From Gammaproteobacteria bacterium UBA7310 (GTDB lineage: Bacteria; Pseudomonadota; Gammaproteobacteria; Pseudomonadales; Ketobacteraceae), in contig DKQK01000056.1 in the NCBI GenBank assembly GCA_002471665.1, positions 124,001 to 188,000 on the forward strand: 64,000 nucleotides of DNA. Direction: 5' to 3'. Of the stretch, positions 47,939-57,886 are shown piece by piece (position 1 is the stretch's first letter; every line of letters starts with the position of its first letter). The notes below the pieces were generated by a model. It ran no database searches and was not told the origin of the DNA. It saw nothing but the letters and a program-made list of their open reading frames with translations. The position numbers and the translations under genes are program-made.

Positions 47939-48085
47939 AGGGCTTCGCTAATCTGTCGTCAAAGTAATGTTTGAAAAAGGCGTCGATGGTACCAGATTTT
48001 ACTGAAGGTGGCGGGCGCTTTCTGCTATCATTCGGCGCCACAGCCTGTCTGTACGTTCTTTAAACTCAATGAAGGTAGCCGATCC

Positions 48086-48883
48086 ATGCATCCCATGCTG
48101 AACACCGCCCTGGGCGTAGCCCGCACCACTGCCGAAATGATCTATAAGGCCTATGAAAAGGTCGACACGATCGATGTGGAAGCTAAGGGTACCAACGACT
48201 ACGTGACCCAGGTGGATCGGGCCTCCGAAGCACGCATCATCGACGGGCTGCAGAAACGCTATCCGCAGCATTGCTATCTGGGGGAGGAGAATGGCCTGAT
48301 CGAGGGTACGGATAAAGATTACGTGTGGGTCATCGATCCGCTGGACGGCACCACCAACTTTATTCACGGTATTCCCCAGTTCGCCATATCCATTGCCCTC
48401 AAGGTGCGGGGCCAACTGGAGGTGGGTGTCATCATTAATCCCGTTTCCAAAGAGGAATTTACCGCCGCCAAAGGCCGTGGTGCCCAGATGAACGGCCGCC
48501 GCATGCGGGTCAGCAAACAGGCCAAGCTGGAAGGCGCCCTGCTCTCCACCGGTTTTCCTTTCCGCCCCGACCAGGCCAAAATCCTCGACGGCTACATGGG
48601 CATGTTCCGGGATTTCACCCGTAACACCGCCGGAATTCGGCGGGCCGGGGCTGCCGCCCTGGATCTGGCCTATGTTGCTGCCGGCCGATACGATGGTTTT
48701 TGGGAGTTCGGCCTGTCGGAATGGGATATGGCCGCCGGGGCATTAATGGTGACCGAAGCCGGTGGCCTGATCGGCGACCCCAGGGGCGGCATGGATCACC
48801 TCAAAACCGGGGATATCGTGTGCGCACCGCCTAAATTGTTTAAGGCAATGCTGCAAACCATTCACCCGCATATGCCGAAGTAG
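48086..48883 (+). CDS. suhB: Inositol-1-monophosphatase SuhB
   Basis: SuhB is an inositol monophosphatase-family enzyme and also an antitermination factor for rRNA transcription in E. coli. The start is ATG 48086 (MHPMLNTALGVARTTAE) with GAAGG upstream, giving 265 residues. Metal-binding motifs: GEENGLIEG, WVIDPLDGTTNFIHGIP and WDMAAGALMVTEAGG. A longer frame from 48008 has no matching ribosome binding site. It is the only + gene of the conserved block. Confidence 0.95.
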   Translation: MHPMLNTALGVARTTAEMIYKAYEKVDTIDVEAKGTNDYVTQVDRASEARIIDGLQKRYPQHCYLGEENGLIEGTDKDYVWVIDPLDGTTNFIHGIPQFAISIALKVRGQLEVGVIINPVSKEEFTAAKGRGAQMNGRRMRVSKQAKLEGALLSTGFPFRPDQAKILDGYMGMFRDFTRNTAGIRRAGAAALDLAYVAAGRYDGFWEFGLSEWDMAAGALMVTEAGGLIGDPRGGMDHLKTGDIVCAPPKLFKAMLQTIHPHMPK

Positions 48884-48946
48884 AAAAAATTCGCTATACT
48901 GAAAGTAACGCGGCAGGAAATGGCCGTCCACAAGAGGGATTTCAGT

Positions 48947-49099
48947 ATGAACTGGCAAGAAATCAAAACGTCGCTGGCGGCCTTCTTTCAGAGCTTTGCA
49001 CTTCCCTTCGTGCAGCAGAATGAGGTGGAGCTAAAGCCCATACCCATACCGGTAGAGGCCAATCGAGAAACCCGCAGACTACAGCAGCACCGCTACTGA
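48947..49099 (+). CDS. Small protein, 50 residues
   Basis: ATG 48947 is preceded by AGAGGGA at good spacing, 63 bases after suhB. The product starts MNWQEIKTSLAAFFQSFALP and contains a Pro-rich section (LKPIPIPVEA) and a basic end (RETRRLQQHRY). It is followed by a strong terminator, so it could be the last gene of a suhB transcript. No family is recognised. Its N-terminal half could form an amphipathic helix; no membrane segment of full length is present. Confidence 0.55.
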   Translation: MNWQEIKTSLAAFFQSFALPFVQQNEVELKPIPIPVEANRETRRLQQHRY

Positions 49100-49164
49100 C
49101 TCTGCAGCGGTCTCTTCAGCTAAATTTCAGCTAAATGCCAAACATCAAAATATAAAGTCAGCAC

Positions 49165-49192
49165 AAAAAAGCCAGCGTAAGCTGGCTTTTTT
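49165..49192. terminator. Bidirectional intrinsic terminator between suhB side and secF
   Basis: A perfect 12-bp stem, AAAAAAGCCAGC with GCTGGCTTTTTT and loop GTAA, gives A- and T-runs on both sides. It can end the suhB/small-gene transcript and the convergent secF transcript. Confidence 0.92.
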
Positions 49193-49212
49193 GTTGGAGC
49201 TCTGCCGGCCGG

Positions 49213-50130
49213 TCAGGGCACATCATCCACAATGACTTCCTGCTCCAGAAAATCCTCACGGCTGATGTTCTGCACCAACAGCAAATTACTGGCCACATAA
49301 ATTGAGGAGTAAGTACCAATCACGATGCCCACGATCAACGCCACTGAGAACGCATAAATCATCTCGCCACCCAGCAACGCCAACGCAATCAGTACCAGCA
49401 AGGTGGTTAAGGAGGTAATCAAGGTTCGGCTCAGGGTTTGATTGAGGGAATTATTGATGATGCCTTGCGGTGTTTCTTCCCGGTCCTTGCGGAAATTTTC
49501 CCGCACCCGGTCAAACACAACAATGGTATCGTTAAGTGAATAACCGATCACCGCCAAAATGGCGGCCAGCGCCGTCAGATCAAAGGTCAAACGGGACACG
49601 GAGAAAAAGCCCAGCGTAATAATCACATCATGAAACAAGGCAATCACCGCTCCCACCGCAAACTTGAAGCGAAAGCGCAACGTAACGTAAATCAACATCA
49701 GGCCCAGGGCGATGATCATGGCGATGCCGCTTTTATCACGCAGCTCTTCGCCCACCTGCGGCCCCACAAACTCCACCCGCATCAGCTTCACATCCGGCGA
49801 ATGGGCCTGCAACATTGCCAACACCTGGCTTCCCACTTTGTCTTTGTCTTCACCTTCAATGGGCGGCACCCGCACCAACACCTCTTCCGGGCGACCAAAA
49901 TGCTGCACACTGGCATCTGAATAGGCGCTGTTTTGCAGAACCTCTCGAATGGGATCCAACTGGGTTGGTGAATCGTATTCCACTTCAATCTGGGTTCCGC
50001 CGGTGAAGTCCAGCCCTAACTCCAGAAAATTGGTGGTAATGGAAACCAGCGAGCCGATCACCAGCACGATGGAGAAGGCACCCAGTATCTTGCGGGGCCC
50101 CATAAAATTAAAACGGGATGATGTCGCCAT
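49213..50130 (-). CDS. secF: Protein translocase subunit SecF
   Basis: SecF pairs with SecD to drive the late steps of Sec export with the proton gradient. The 305-residue product has the first membrane helix (GAFSIVLVIGSLVSITTNF), the signature LDFTGGTQIEVEY, a periplasmic P4-like domain (residues ~60-130) and five further helices, including ALAAILAVIGYSLNDTIVVFDRVREN, the conserved RND-type motif. Nine bases separate its start from the secD stop. Confidence 0.97.
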   Translation of the reverse strand: MATSSRFNFMGPRKILGAFSIVLVIGSLVSITTNFLELGLDFTGGTQIEVEYDSPTQLDPIREVLQNSAYSDASVQHFGRPEEVLVRVPPIEGEDKDKVGSQVLAMLQAHSPDVKLMRVEFVGPQVGEELRDKSGIAMIIALGLMLIYVTLRFRFKFAVGAVIALFHDVIITLGFFSVSRLTFDLTALAAILAVIGYSLNDTIVVFDRVRENFRKDREETPQGIINNSLNQTLSRTLITSLTTLLVLIALALLGGEMIYAFSVALIVGIVIGTYSSIYVASNLLLVQNISREDFLEQEVIVDDVP

Positions 50131-50138
50131 GGAGCCTC

Positions 50139-52004
50139 CTAAATACTCAGTTTCTGCAGCGCGCGGCCGCCATAGATCAGATTAACAATGGACCGGGTGC
50201 CGACAATGGCGGTGAACATGGAGGTGAGAATCCCGATGGACAGGGTCACCGCAAAGCCTTTCACCGGCCCGGAACCGAAAGCGAACAACACCAATCCCAC
50301 CAGCAGCGTGGTAATGTTGGCATCAAGAATGGTCAGAAAGGCACGGTCATAACCGGCATTGATGGCGGCGTGAGGCGTGACGCCATTGGCCATTTCCTCC
50401 CGAATACGGGCAAAGATCAGCACGTTGGCATCCACCGCCATACCCACCGTCAAAACGATACCAGCCATACCGGGCAGCGACAGCGTAGCCCCGGGGATAA
50501 CCGACATGAACGCCACCAGCAGCAACAGGTTCAGCACCAGTGCCACGTTGGCAATCATGCCAAACACTTTGTAGTAACCGATCATAAACAACAGCACCAG
50601 GGTAAAGCCCACCACCAGCGACATCAAACCCGCCTCGATGTTCTGCTGTCCCAGGCTCGGCCCCACCGTCCTTTCTTCCACAAAATACATGGGCGCAGCC
50701 AAAGCGCCGGCCCGCAGCAACAGTGCCAGCTCTTTTGCTTCCGCCGGACTGTCCAGGCCGGTGATGCGGAAGCTGTTGCCCAGGGCACTCTGAATGGTGG
50801 CGACGTTGATCACTTCCCGGGTTTCCTTGGTGAAGACTTTTTCAACTTCTTCACCGTCGATCATGACCTTGCGTTTTTCCGGTTCCAGCTCGATGAACAC
50901 CACCGCCATGGAATCTTTCACGTGCCGGTTGGTGGTTTTAAACATGCGCCGGCCACCGACACTGTCCAGTTCGATGTTGACCTGGGCGCGACCGTTTTCG
51001 TCATAACCGGTGCTGGCACCCACCACACGATCGCCGGTAACGATGACGTCTTTTTTCAATAAAACCTGCTGCCCGGTACCGCGCATGGCAAGAAACTCTG
51101 ACCCGATGGGTGCGCGCCGCACCGACATGGGATCGTTTTCCCAATCCACCATGCGGAATTCAAGATTGGCTGCACGACCAATAATCCGCTTGGCCTCCGC
51201 GGTATCCTGAATGCCGGGCAACTGTATCACTATGCGCTCAGCACCCTGACGTTGCACCACCGGTTCCGCCACACCCAACTCATTGACCCGGTTGCGCAGG
51301 CTGGTGAGGTTCTGGCTGATGGCGTAATCCTTGATCTCTTTTGTCGCCTGCTCCGACAGAGCAAGCAACAGGGTAGTGAGGTTGTCGGCCTGCTCCTCCT
51401 GGATCAGGTAATCGCGAAACTCTTTTTGCAGCAGACTGCGAGCCTGCGATACACGCTCCTCGGTGGTGAAGGAAAGGCGAATCTGGCTGCCTTCCAGGGT
51501 GGCCTGCTTATAACGCACTTTCGCTTCCCGCAGACCATCGCGGATATTATTAAGGTCGTTTTTGAGTTTGTTCTCGGTGGCTTTGGCCATATCCACTTCC
51601 ATCAGGAAGTGGACCCCACCACGCAGGTCCAGGCCCAACTTGATGGGACCGGCACCGATGGACGACAGCCAGGCGGGCGTATTGGGCGCCAAATTCATGG
51701 CTACCACGTAGTCTTCACTTACGGCTTTCTGAACAACTTCCTTGGCGCTGATCTGATCATCCACATTATCAAACCGGATCAGGGCAGAGCCCTGCATCAA
51801 TTCCGACCGTTTAACGGTAACACCGGCTTTCTTCAGGGATGTAATTGCTCGATCCAGCACATCCTGCTCGGTTTCACCACCGGCTTTCTTGGCGGTGATC
51901 TGCAATGCAGGGTCATCAGGGTAGAGGTTTGGTAACGCGTAAATGATTCCGAACAGTGCCACAACCAGCACTAACAGATACTTCCACAGCGGGTACTTAT
52001 TCAT
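50139..52004 (-). CDS. secD: Protein translocase subunit SecD
   Basis: The 621-residue product has one N-terminal helix (WKYLLVLVVALFGIIYALPNL), a large periplasmic domain (residues ~30-440) with LGLDLRGGVHFLMEVDM and NRVNELGVAEPVVQRQGAERIVIQLPG, and five C-terminal helices with GMAGIVLTVGMAVDANVLIFARIREE. These are the diagnostic SecD motifs. It lies between yajC and secF in the usual order, with 72 bases to yajC. Confidence 0.97.
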   Translation of the reverse strand: MNKYPLWKYLLVLVVALFGIIYALPNLYPDDPALQITAKKAGGETEQDVLDRAITSLKKAGVTVKRSELMQGSALIRFDNVDDQISAKEVVQKAVSEDYVVAMNLAPNTPAWLSSIGAGPIKLGLDLRGGVHFLMEVDMAKATENKLKNDLNNIRDGLREAKVRYKQATLEGSQIRLSFTTEERVSQARSLLQKEFRDYLIQEEQADNLTTLLLALSEQATKEIKDYAISQNLTSLRNRVNELGVAEPVVQRQGAERIVIQLPGIQDTAEAKRIIGRAANLEFRMVDWENDPMSVRRAPIGSEFLAMRGTGQQVLLKKDVIVTGDRVVGASTGYDENGRAQVNIELDSVGGRRMFKTTNRHVKDSMAVVFIELEPEKRKVMIDGEEVEKVFTKETREVINVATIQSALGNSFRITGLDSPAEAKELALLLRAGALAAPMYFVEERTVGPSLGQQNIEAGLMSLVVGFTLVLLFMIGYYKVFGMIANVALVLNLLLLVAFMSVIPGATLSLPGMAGIVLTVGMAVDANVLIFARIREEMANGVTPHAAINAGYDRAFLTILDANITTLLVGLVLFAFGSGPVKGFAVTLSIGILTSMFTAIVGTRSIVNLIYGGRALQKLSI

Positions 52005-52076
52005 GGGGAAACCCTATTGTTTTTCTTGGTCGGTCCTGACGCGCCACCGTCCCTGGCAGAGCTCACGAGATGACGA

Positions 52077-52412
52077 TTAAATGCTTTTCAGAGTGCCTTT
52101 CGGCAAGGTGGCGGTGATGGCCGCTTTCTGGAAGGTGATTTCAGTGTTGTTCGCCACCTCAACCACCACGTACTCCTCCACCACCTTGGTCACTTTACCC
52201 ATCATGCCGCCGGAAATGACCACTTCATCCCCCTTGGACAGACCTTCCATCAGAGCCTTGTGCTCTTTGTTGCGCTTGGACTGGGGGCGGATGATCATGA
52301 AATAGAAGATCGCCACCATGAAGATCATCATGCCCCAGAAAGTCAGGGGATTGCCCTGTTGTGCAGCGGCACCACCGTTTTCGGCCATTGCTTCAGCGAT
52401 AAAGAAACTCAT
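52077..52412 (-). CDS. yajC: Preprotein translocase subunit YajC
   Basis: A 111-residue small membrane protein of the SecDF-YajC complex. One membrane helix (LTFWGMMIFMVAIFYFMIIRP) follows a short Ala/Gly/Gln-rich start; the cytoplasmic domain has QSKRNKEHKALMEGLSKGDEVVISGGMMGKV, which is typical. It begins 22 bases after the tgt stop in the transcription direction. Confidence 0.96.
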   Translation of the reverse strand: MSFFIAEAMAENGGAAAQQGNPLTFWGMMIFMVAIFYFMIIRPQSKRNKEHKALMEGLSKGDEVVISGGMMGKVTKVVEEYVVVEVANNTEITFQKAAITATLPKGTLKSI

Positions 52413-52433
52413 ATTTACCTCAAGTTGATGACA

Positions 52434-54625
<2,192 letters not shown>

Positions 54626-54660
54626 TAATACCGATTACAGACTCAGCCAAAGGGGCCGCG

Positions 54661-54689
54661 ATTATAGCGGTTTCCGGGATTCTCTTAAA
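54661..54689 (-). promoter_or_regulatory. Putative queA promoter
   Basis: On the minus strand TATAAT (54661-54666) lies 17 bases after TTTAAG (54684-54689), and the -10 is followed by a GC-rich CGCGGCC. It is about 35 bases upstream of the queA start. Confidence 0.5.
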
Positions 54690-54696
54690 TGGCTTG

Positions 54697-54724
54697 TTGA
54701 CGCGGCAGAATCCATTGATATAAT
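54697..54724 (+). promoter_or_regulatory. Strong promoter of the tRNA-Leu gene
   Basis: TTGACG (54697-54702) and a perfect TATAAT (54719-54724) are 16 bases apart, about 27 bases before the tRNA 5' end. With the tRNA now split, this promoter should read into the integrative element and could drive the integrase. Confidence 0.75.
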
Positions 54725-54750
54725 CCCGCCTCTCTAGTACGAGACACCGT

Positions 54751-54789
54751 GCCTGGGTGGCGGAACTGGTAGACGCGCCGGATTCAAAA
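54751..54789 (+). pseudogene. 5' half of tRNA-Leu(CAA), interrupted after the anticodon loop
   Basis: The sequence folds as the first 39 bases of a leucine tRNA: acceptor strand GCCTGGG, TG, D-stem GCG...CGC with loop GAACTGGTAGA, then anticodon stem strand CCGGA and loop TTCAAAA with anticodon CAA. The partner strand TCCGG should follow, but the sequence continues CGCACTAAATT. No variable arm, T-arm or acceptor 3' strand is found in the following bases. The break is exactly at the end of the anticodon loop, a known crossover site for tyrosine integrases. The other half must lie at the far end of the element, outside the window, or a complete tRNA is rebuilt there. Confidence 0.85.
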
Positions 54790-54904
54790 CGCACTAAATT
54801 ATGTTTAAATACAGTAACTTAGTTAATTTATAGTAACTGCACACCACTACACACTTTTCAGCTATACTACACATCGTATTGGCAGCAACATAGACGATGA
54901 ACCC

Positions 54905-56146
54905 ATGGCTGAAACGAAAATCCCACACCCCAATATCAAGAAGCTTCACCTGATCAAACGGGATAGGAGCCGCTTCTTTTACGCTCGGTTTTTCCATAAG
55001 GGCGAACGCCAACAAATCAGCACCGAATGCGATAACCAGAAAGAAGCCGAAAAGGTTGCTGAAGCTTGGTATCTCGAACAACAAGCCAGAATCATCAATG
55101 GCACCCTGCCTACCCGCGAAACCAAAGAAGCCGAAAAGAAGCCCACCATCAAAGACGCTTCCATCATCGCTATTAAAGACCTACGCCTAAGTGTTAGACG
55201 AGAAGAACACAGCGCCGAATACTTGCGCGGTGTCATTATGGTGATGAACAAGCACATCCTTACTCACCACTGGCAAGACGTGCCTTGCGAAGAAGTCACC
55301 AATGCCATGTGGAAACGCTACCTACGGGAAGCACAGGCTGAACGTGCCAAAAACGACGAAAAGCCCATAGCCCGTAGAACCTTCCACCAAATCCGAAACG
55401 CTTTGAGAATGTGCCTTAAAGTGGCTGAATCCATGGAGTGGATAACCAAGGTTCCAGACTTCACCGCCGACAGGGGAAGTCATCAAGAAACAGCCGGTAG
55501 AGCATGGTTTGAACCGAAGGAACAGCGCACCCTACTAAAAGCCCTTGACGAAAATATTAAAGACCTTGAGAAAACCCGGCACCATGAAAGCGCCAAAGAA
55601 TTACGCGACTATGTAGAGTTCTTGATGTATACCGGGCTACGTGTAAGCGAGTCGAAGAACGTCAGATTCAAAGATATTCAAGTAGCTTATACCGACGATG
55701 AAAAACGGCAGTCTACACTGATTATTAAGAACATTAAGGGTAAGCGTGGGGTTGCCTATGAATCCATTAGCCGCCCCGAAGCAGTAGCCACATTCGAGGG
55801 GATAAAAAAACGCCGGGGCATTAAGAACCATGGCAATTGTGATGAGCTGCTTTTTCTGGAACACCACCGCACTGGATTCAATGCCCTACTCACTCGGTTA
55901 GGCATGAAATACGATGACCGAAACAGAAGGCGGGACTTTGTGAGTCTTCGCCATACCTACATTTGCAACATGATCAGAAATCAGGTTAGTGTTTATCTGA
56001 TTGCCACCAATTGTCGCACCAGTGTAGATATTATTGAAAAGCACTATGCCAAACCTATGAACGTTTCACTGAACGCCGGTGAGCTGATAAAAGATGTTAA
56101 AAACAGCCTGTTAATCGAAGAAAGCAAGGTTAATAGACTGTTTTAA
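54905..56146 (+). CDS. int: Tyrosine recombinase/phage-type integrase
   Basis: A 413-residue integrase. The N-terminal part (HLIKRDRSRFFYARFFHKGERQQISTECD) looks like the Arm-type binding domain of phage integrases, followed by a core-binding domain (residues ~90-185) and the catalytic domain. Catalytic Arg I is in LMYTGLRVSESKNVRF, Arg II with its His is in FVSLRHTYICNMIRNQ, and the nucleophile Tyr is in IIEKHYAKPM. The usual first His of the HxxR box is replaced (FVSLR). It reads away from the tRNA half, 115 bases from the junction, the normal place for the integrase of a tRNA-integrated element. Confidence 0.92.
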   Translation: MAETKIPHPNIKKLHLIKRDRSRFFYARFFHKGERQQISTECDNQKEAEKVAEAWYLEQQARIINGTLPTRETKEAEKKPTIKDASIIAIKDLRLSVRREEHSAEYLRGVIMVMNKHILTHHWQDVPCEEVTNAMWKRYLREAQAERAKNDEKPIARRTFHQIRNALRMCLKVAESMEWITKVPDFTADRGSHQETAGRAWFEPKEQRTLLKALDENIKDLEKTRHHESAKELRDYVEFLMYTGLRVSESKNVRFKDIQVAYTDDEKRQSTLIIKNIKGKRGVAYESISRPEAVATFEGIKKRRGIKNHGNCDELLFLEHHRTGFNALLTRLGMKYDDRNRRRDFVSLRHTYICNMIRNQVSVYLIATNCRTSVDIIEKHYAKPMNVSLNAGELIKDVKNSLLIEESKVNRLF

Positions 56147-56149
56147 TGC

Positions 56150-56168
56150 GGGGCACCAAGTGTGCCCC
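56150..56168. terminator. Short hairpin between integrase and convergent operon
   Basis: GGGGCAC and GTGCCCC form a 7-bp stem with a five-base loop, four bases after the integrase stop. No T-run follows in either direction, so it is only a weak terminator candidate for the two convergent units. Confidence 0.4.
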
Positions 56169-56179
56169 AATACCCACCA

Positions 56180-56620
56180 TTAACCCCAGATAGATTTAAC
56201 CTTGTCGTACAGTCCAGAAGTTGGGGCTTCGGTTTCTACCTTGGTCTTTTTCTGACGCTTCAATTCGGCAATCTGCAAATCAATAGCCCGGTTTTCCTTC
56301 CACCGATTCATGGCGCGAAGTGATTTAGCCACTGCCGCCCGGTGTATTTCCTTTCGCCGTTCTACTACACCCGCACGAGTGGTCTTAATCAGTACTTCGA
56401 GAATTTCACGTTCAAAGGGCGTAATCATGTGCTCACGGCAAAGAACGTCCAAGCGTGGGCTTACCGGGTCTTGTGATAACAATTCATATATGGCTTCGAT
56501 TTCACTCCATGTGATTAGCGTGAAATACTGGTTATAGTCGTTTTCCTTCGATAGAGAATCAATCATAAGCTGAAATTCTTTCGGCTCTTCGGTTTTAAAT
56601 TTACCAAATTCTTTAATCAT
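56180..56620 (-). CDS. Unknown helical protein, last gene of island operon
   Basis: A 146-residue protein with AAAGGT before its ATG. It is predicted to be nearly all helical: KFKTEEPKEFQLMIDSLSKEN, TWSEIEAIYELLSQDP, TPFEREILEVLIKTTRAG and a basic C-terminal half (VVERRKEIHRAAVAKSLRAMNRW). I recognise no family. The pattern TWSEIEAI, then a mid-protein M-x3-F, then EIH and R-x-MNR, echoes the preceding gene's product, so the two may be distant duplicates. It overlaps that gene by eight bases and closes a five-gene minus-strand operon. Confidence 0.7.
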   Translation of the reverse strand: MIKEFGKFKTEEPKEFQLMIDSLSKENDYNQYFTLITWSEIEAIYELLSQDPVSPRLDVLCREHMITPFEREILEVLIKTTRAGVVERRKEIHRAAVAKSLRAMNRWKENRAIDLQIAELKRQKKTKVETEAPTSGLYDKVKSIWG

Positions 56621-57005
56621 CGTGATTACCTTTAAGTTTTGATTTTATTCGTGCAAGGGCTGTAGTGTGGCGGTTTACTACTCGTTTAACGCGGTTCACA
56701 TTTGTATGGTGCTCGGCTTCGATTTTCTCCAATTCGTGCTGGTCGCTGGTCAAAAGTGCCTTTTTAATGCGAAATAGAAAATCCAATTCCACCTTGTTAA
56801 ACCTTTCGAGGAACATTGAAACATAGGTTCCACTCTCACGTGACAAGTCTGAACTCATGTCAATGAGGTATGTTGAATAGGCTTTAATTTGTGACCACGA
56901 ATAACGGCATGGTATGAACTCACCGGTTGCGGTTAGTCGGTTGAGTTCTTTAATTACTGCCGTTTCAGTTTCAGTACCGCGAATCTCCTGTAAATGACGA
57001 ATCAT
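56613..57005 (-). CDS. Unknown helical protein of island operon
   Basis: Start at ATG 57003-57005, overlapping the previous stop as ATGA, with AAGGGGG upstream; 130 residues. It contains RYSWSQIKAYSTYLIDMSSDL, MFLERFNKVELDFLFRIKKALL and a basic C-terminus (EAEHHTNVNRVKRVVNRHTTALARIKSKLKG). No known domain is recognised. Shape and motif order resemble the product of the next gene. The longer frame from 57083 would lie inside the preceding gene and is not preferred. Confidence 0.68.
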   Translation of the reverse strand: MIRHLQEIRGTETETAVIKELNRLTATGEFIPCRYSWSQIKAYSTYLIDMSSDLSRESGTYVSMFLERFNKVELDFLFRIKKALLTSDQHELEKIEAEHHTNVNRVKRVVNRHTTALARIKSKLKGNHDD

Positions 57006-57235
57006 TTTAAAACCCCCTTTGGCATAGAGACCGACTTTTGCCGTTCCCATTGTCTGTAGCGCATTTTTAAGCACTGGTAACAATGGTTGAAGGTATTTCG
57101 GTCACTGGCTTTGTAGTCTGGATTCGTAGACATTCGACTTACAAGCCGCAACACTGATTGCCACTTTTCGTGAGAATCCGGCTTATGTTCAGCAACAATC
57201 TCAGCCGCTAAAACTTCTGATTTATCGTCAAGCAT
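57002..57235 (-). CDS. Unknown small protein of island operon
   Basis: A 77-residue protein with AAGGA nine bases before the ATG. It has an acidic start (MLDDKSEVLAAEIVAEHKPD), a Trp (HEKWQSVLRLVSRM), and a basic part with two Cys-like positions (FNHCYQCLKMRYRQWERQ). The CYQC pair is compatible with metal or disulfide chemistry but is not diagnostic. It overlaps both neighbours and so is translated as part of the operon. Function unknown. Confidence 0.65.
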   Translation of the reverse strand: MLDDKSEVLAAEIVAEHKPDSHEKWQSVLRLVSRMSTNPDYKASDRNTFNHCYQCLKMRYRQWERQKSVSMPKGVLK

Positions 57236-57437
57236 TGAATCCGTCCTTTAGTAGTTGAATGCAACGAAGGTTTACACCCTTGTCAAAGTTGCTTCTAAAA
57301 GTGCCGTAACTTTGCACCCTGAGCTTTTCCATGACCCGTTGGCGGGAATAGTCAGAAAGCAATTCTTCGAGGTATAAACGGGCGGCACTATCAACCCGCT
57401 TACGCTGCGCTTCTCGCATATCAAGATAAGACTTCAT
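57228..57437 (-). CDS. Unknown small basic protein of island operon
   Basis: ATG 57435-57437, with GGG eight bases upstream, gives 69 residues; an alternative GTG at 57443 overlaps the previous stop as GTGA. The product (MKSYLDMREAQRKRVDSAAR, then SRQRVMEKLRVQSYGTFRSNFDKG) has a region that could be a helix-turn-helix. It overlaps the next gene by eight bases. No family recognised; DNA binding is possible but unproven. Confidence 0.6.
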   Translation of the reverse strand: MKSYLDMREAQRKRVDSAARLYLEELLSDYSRQRVMEKLRVQSYGTFRSNFDKGVNLRCIQLLKDGFNA

Positions 57438-57439
57438 AA

Positions 57440-57886
57440 TCACAGCCCATCAATTGCTGTCTGAACCGCAGCCGCTTGTTCTGGCGTCAATGCCAAACTG
57501 AGAAGCGCATTCACCAGTACTTGATTAAGGCGTTCGTTCTGTTGGTCTGCATGTACATCGAATGCCGTGAGGTCTGTTAGCAGGTCGAGACTGACCGTAG
57601 CGGTTGCAGTTGCATCGCCATTGCCAGAACCGGAACAATCAACGGTCGCGACCGAATACCCGCTACCCGCATTTGTAATAGTGATTGTGTCGATAACACC
57701 ACCCGTTTCGGTTGCGACTTCAGCAGTCGCGCCTTGTCCGTCACCGTTGATAACCACAGGATCACCGACCGAATAAGCGGAACCACCATCAGTAACAGTG
57801 ATTGAATCAACCACTGAGTTTTTAAATTGCGTGAGAATGTTCTGGCAGTAACGGTCTACCAATCGAGAATTTAAGTTGCGTTGCAT
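57440..57886 (-). CDS. Beta-repeat protein resembling phage structural/decoration repeats, first gene of island operon
   Basis: A 148-residue protein with a strong CAGGAG before its ATG. After a helical start (NSRLVDRYCQNILTQFKN) come two copies of a Gly-rich beta repeat, residues ~27-65 and ~66-102: SITVTDGGSAYSVGDPVVIN and TITITNAGSGYSVATVDCSG. The VTNGGSGYS pattern is common in phage tail/fibre and secreted adhesive proteins. The end is helical again (LLTDLTAFDVHADQQNERLN, AAAVQTAIDGL). No signal peptide is present, which argues against secretion and for a virion or intracellular role. It heads the five-gene operon. The virion idea is inference. Confidence 0.68.
   Translation of the reverse strand: MQRNLNSRLVDRYCQNILTQFKNSVVDSITVTDGGSAYSVGDPVVINGDGQGATAEVATETGGVIDTITITNAGSGYSVATVDCSGSGNGDATATATVSLDLLTDLTAFDVHADQQNERLNQVLVNALLSLALTPEQAAAVQTAIDGL

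Noticed and set aside
50118..51062. 314-codon open frame opposite secD
   Set aside because: Antisense shadow; composition dominated by His/Gln, and secD is unambiguous.
56150..56168. Strong terminator between integrase and the convergent operon
   Set aside because: The stem is only seven pairs with no T-run on either side, so it is listed as weak.
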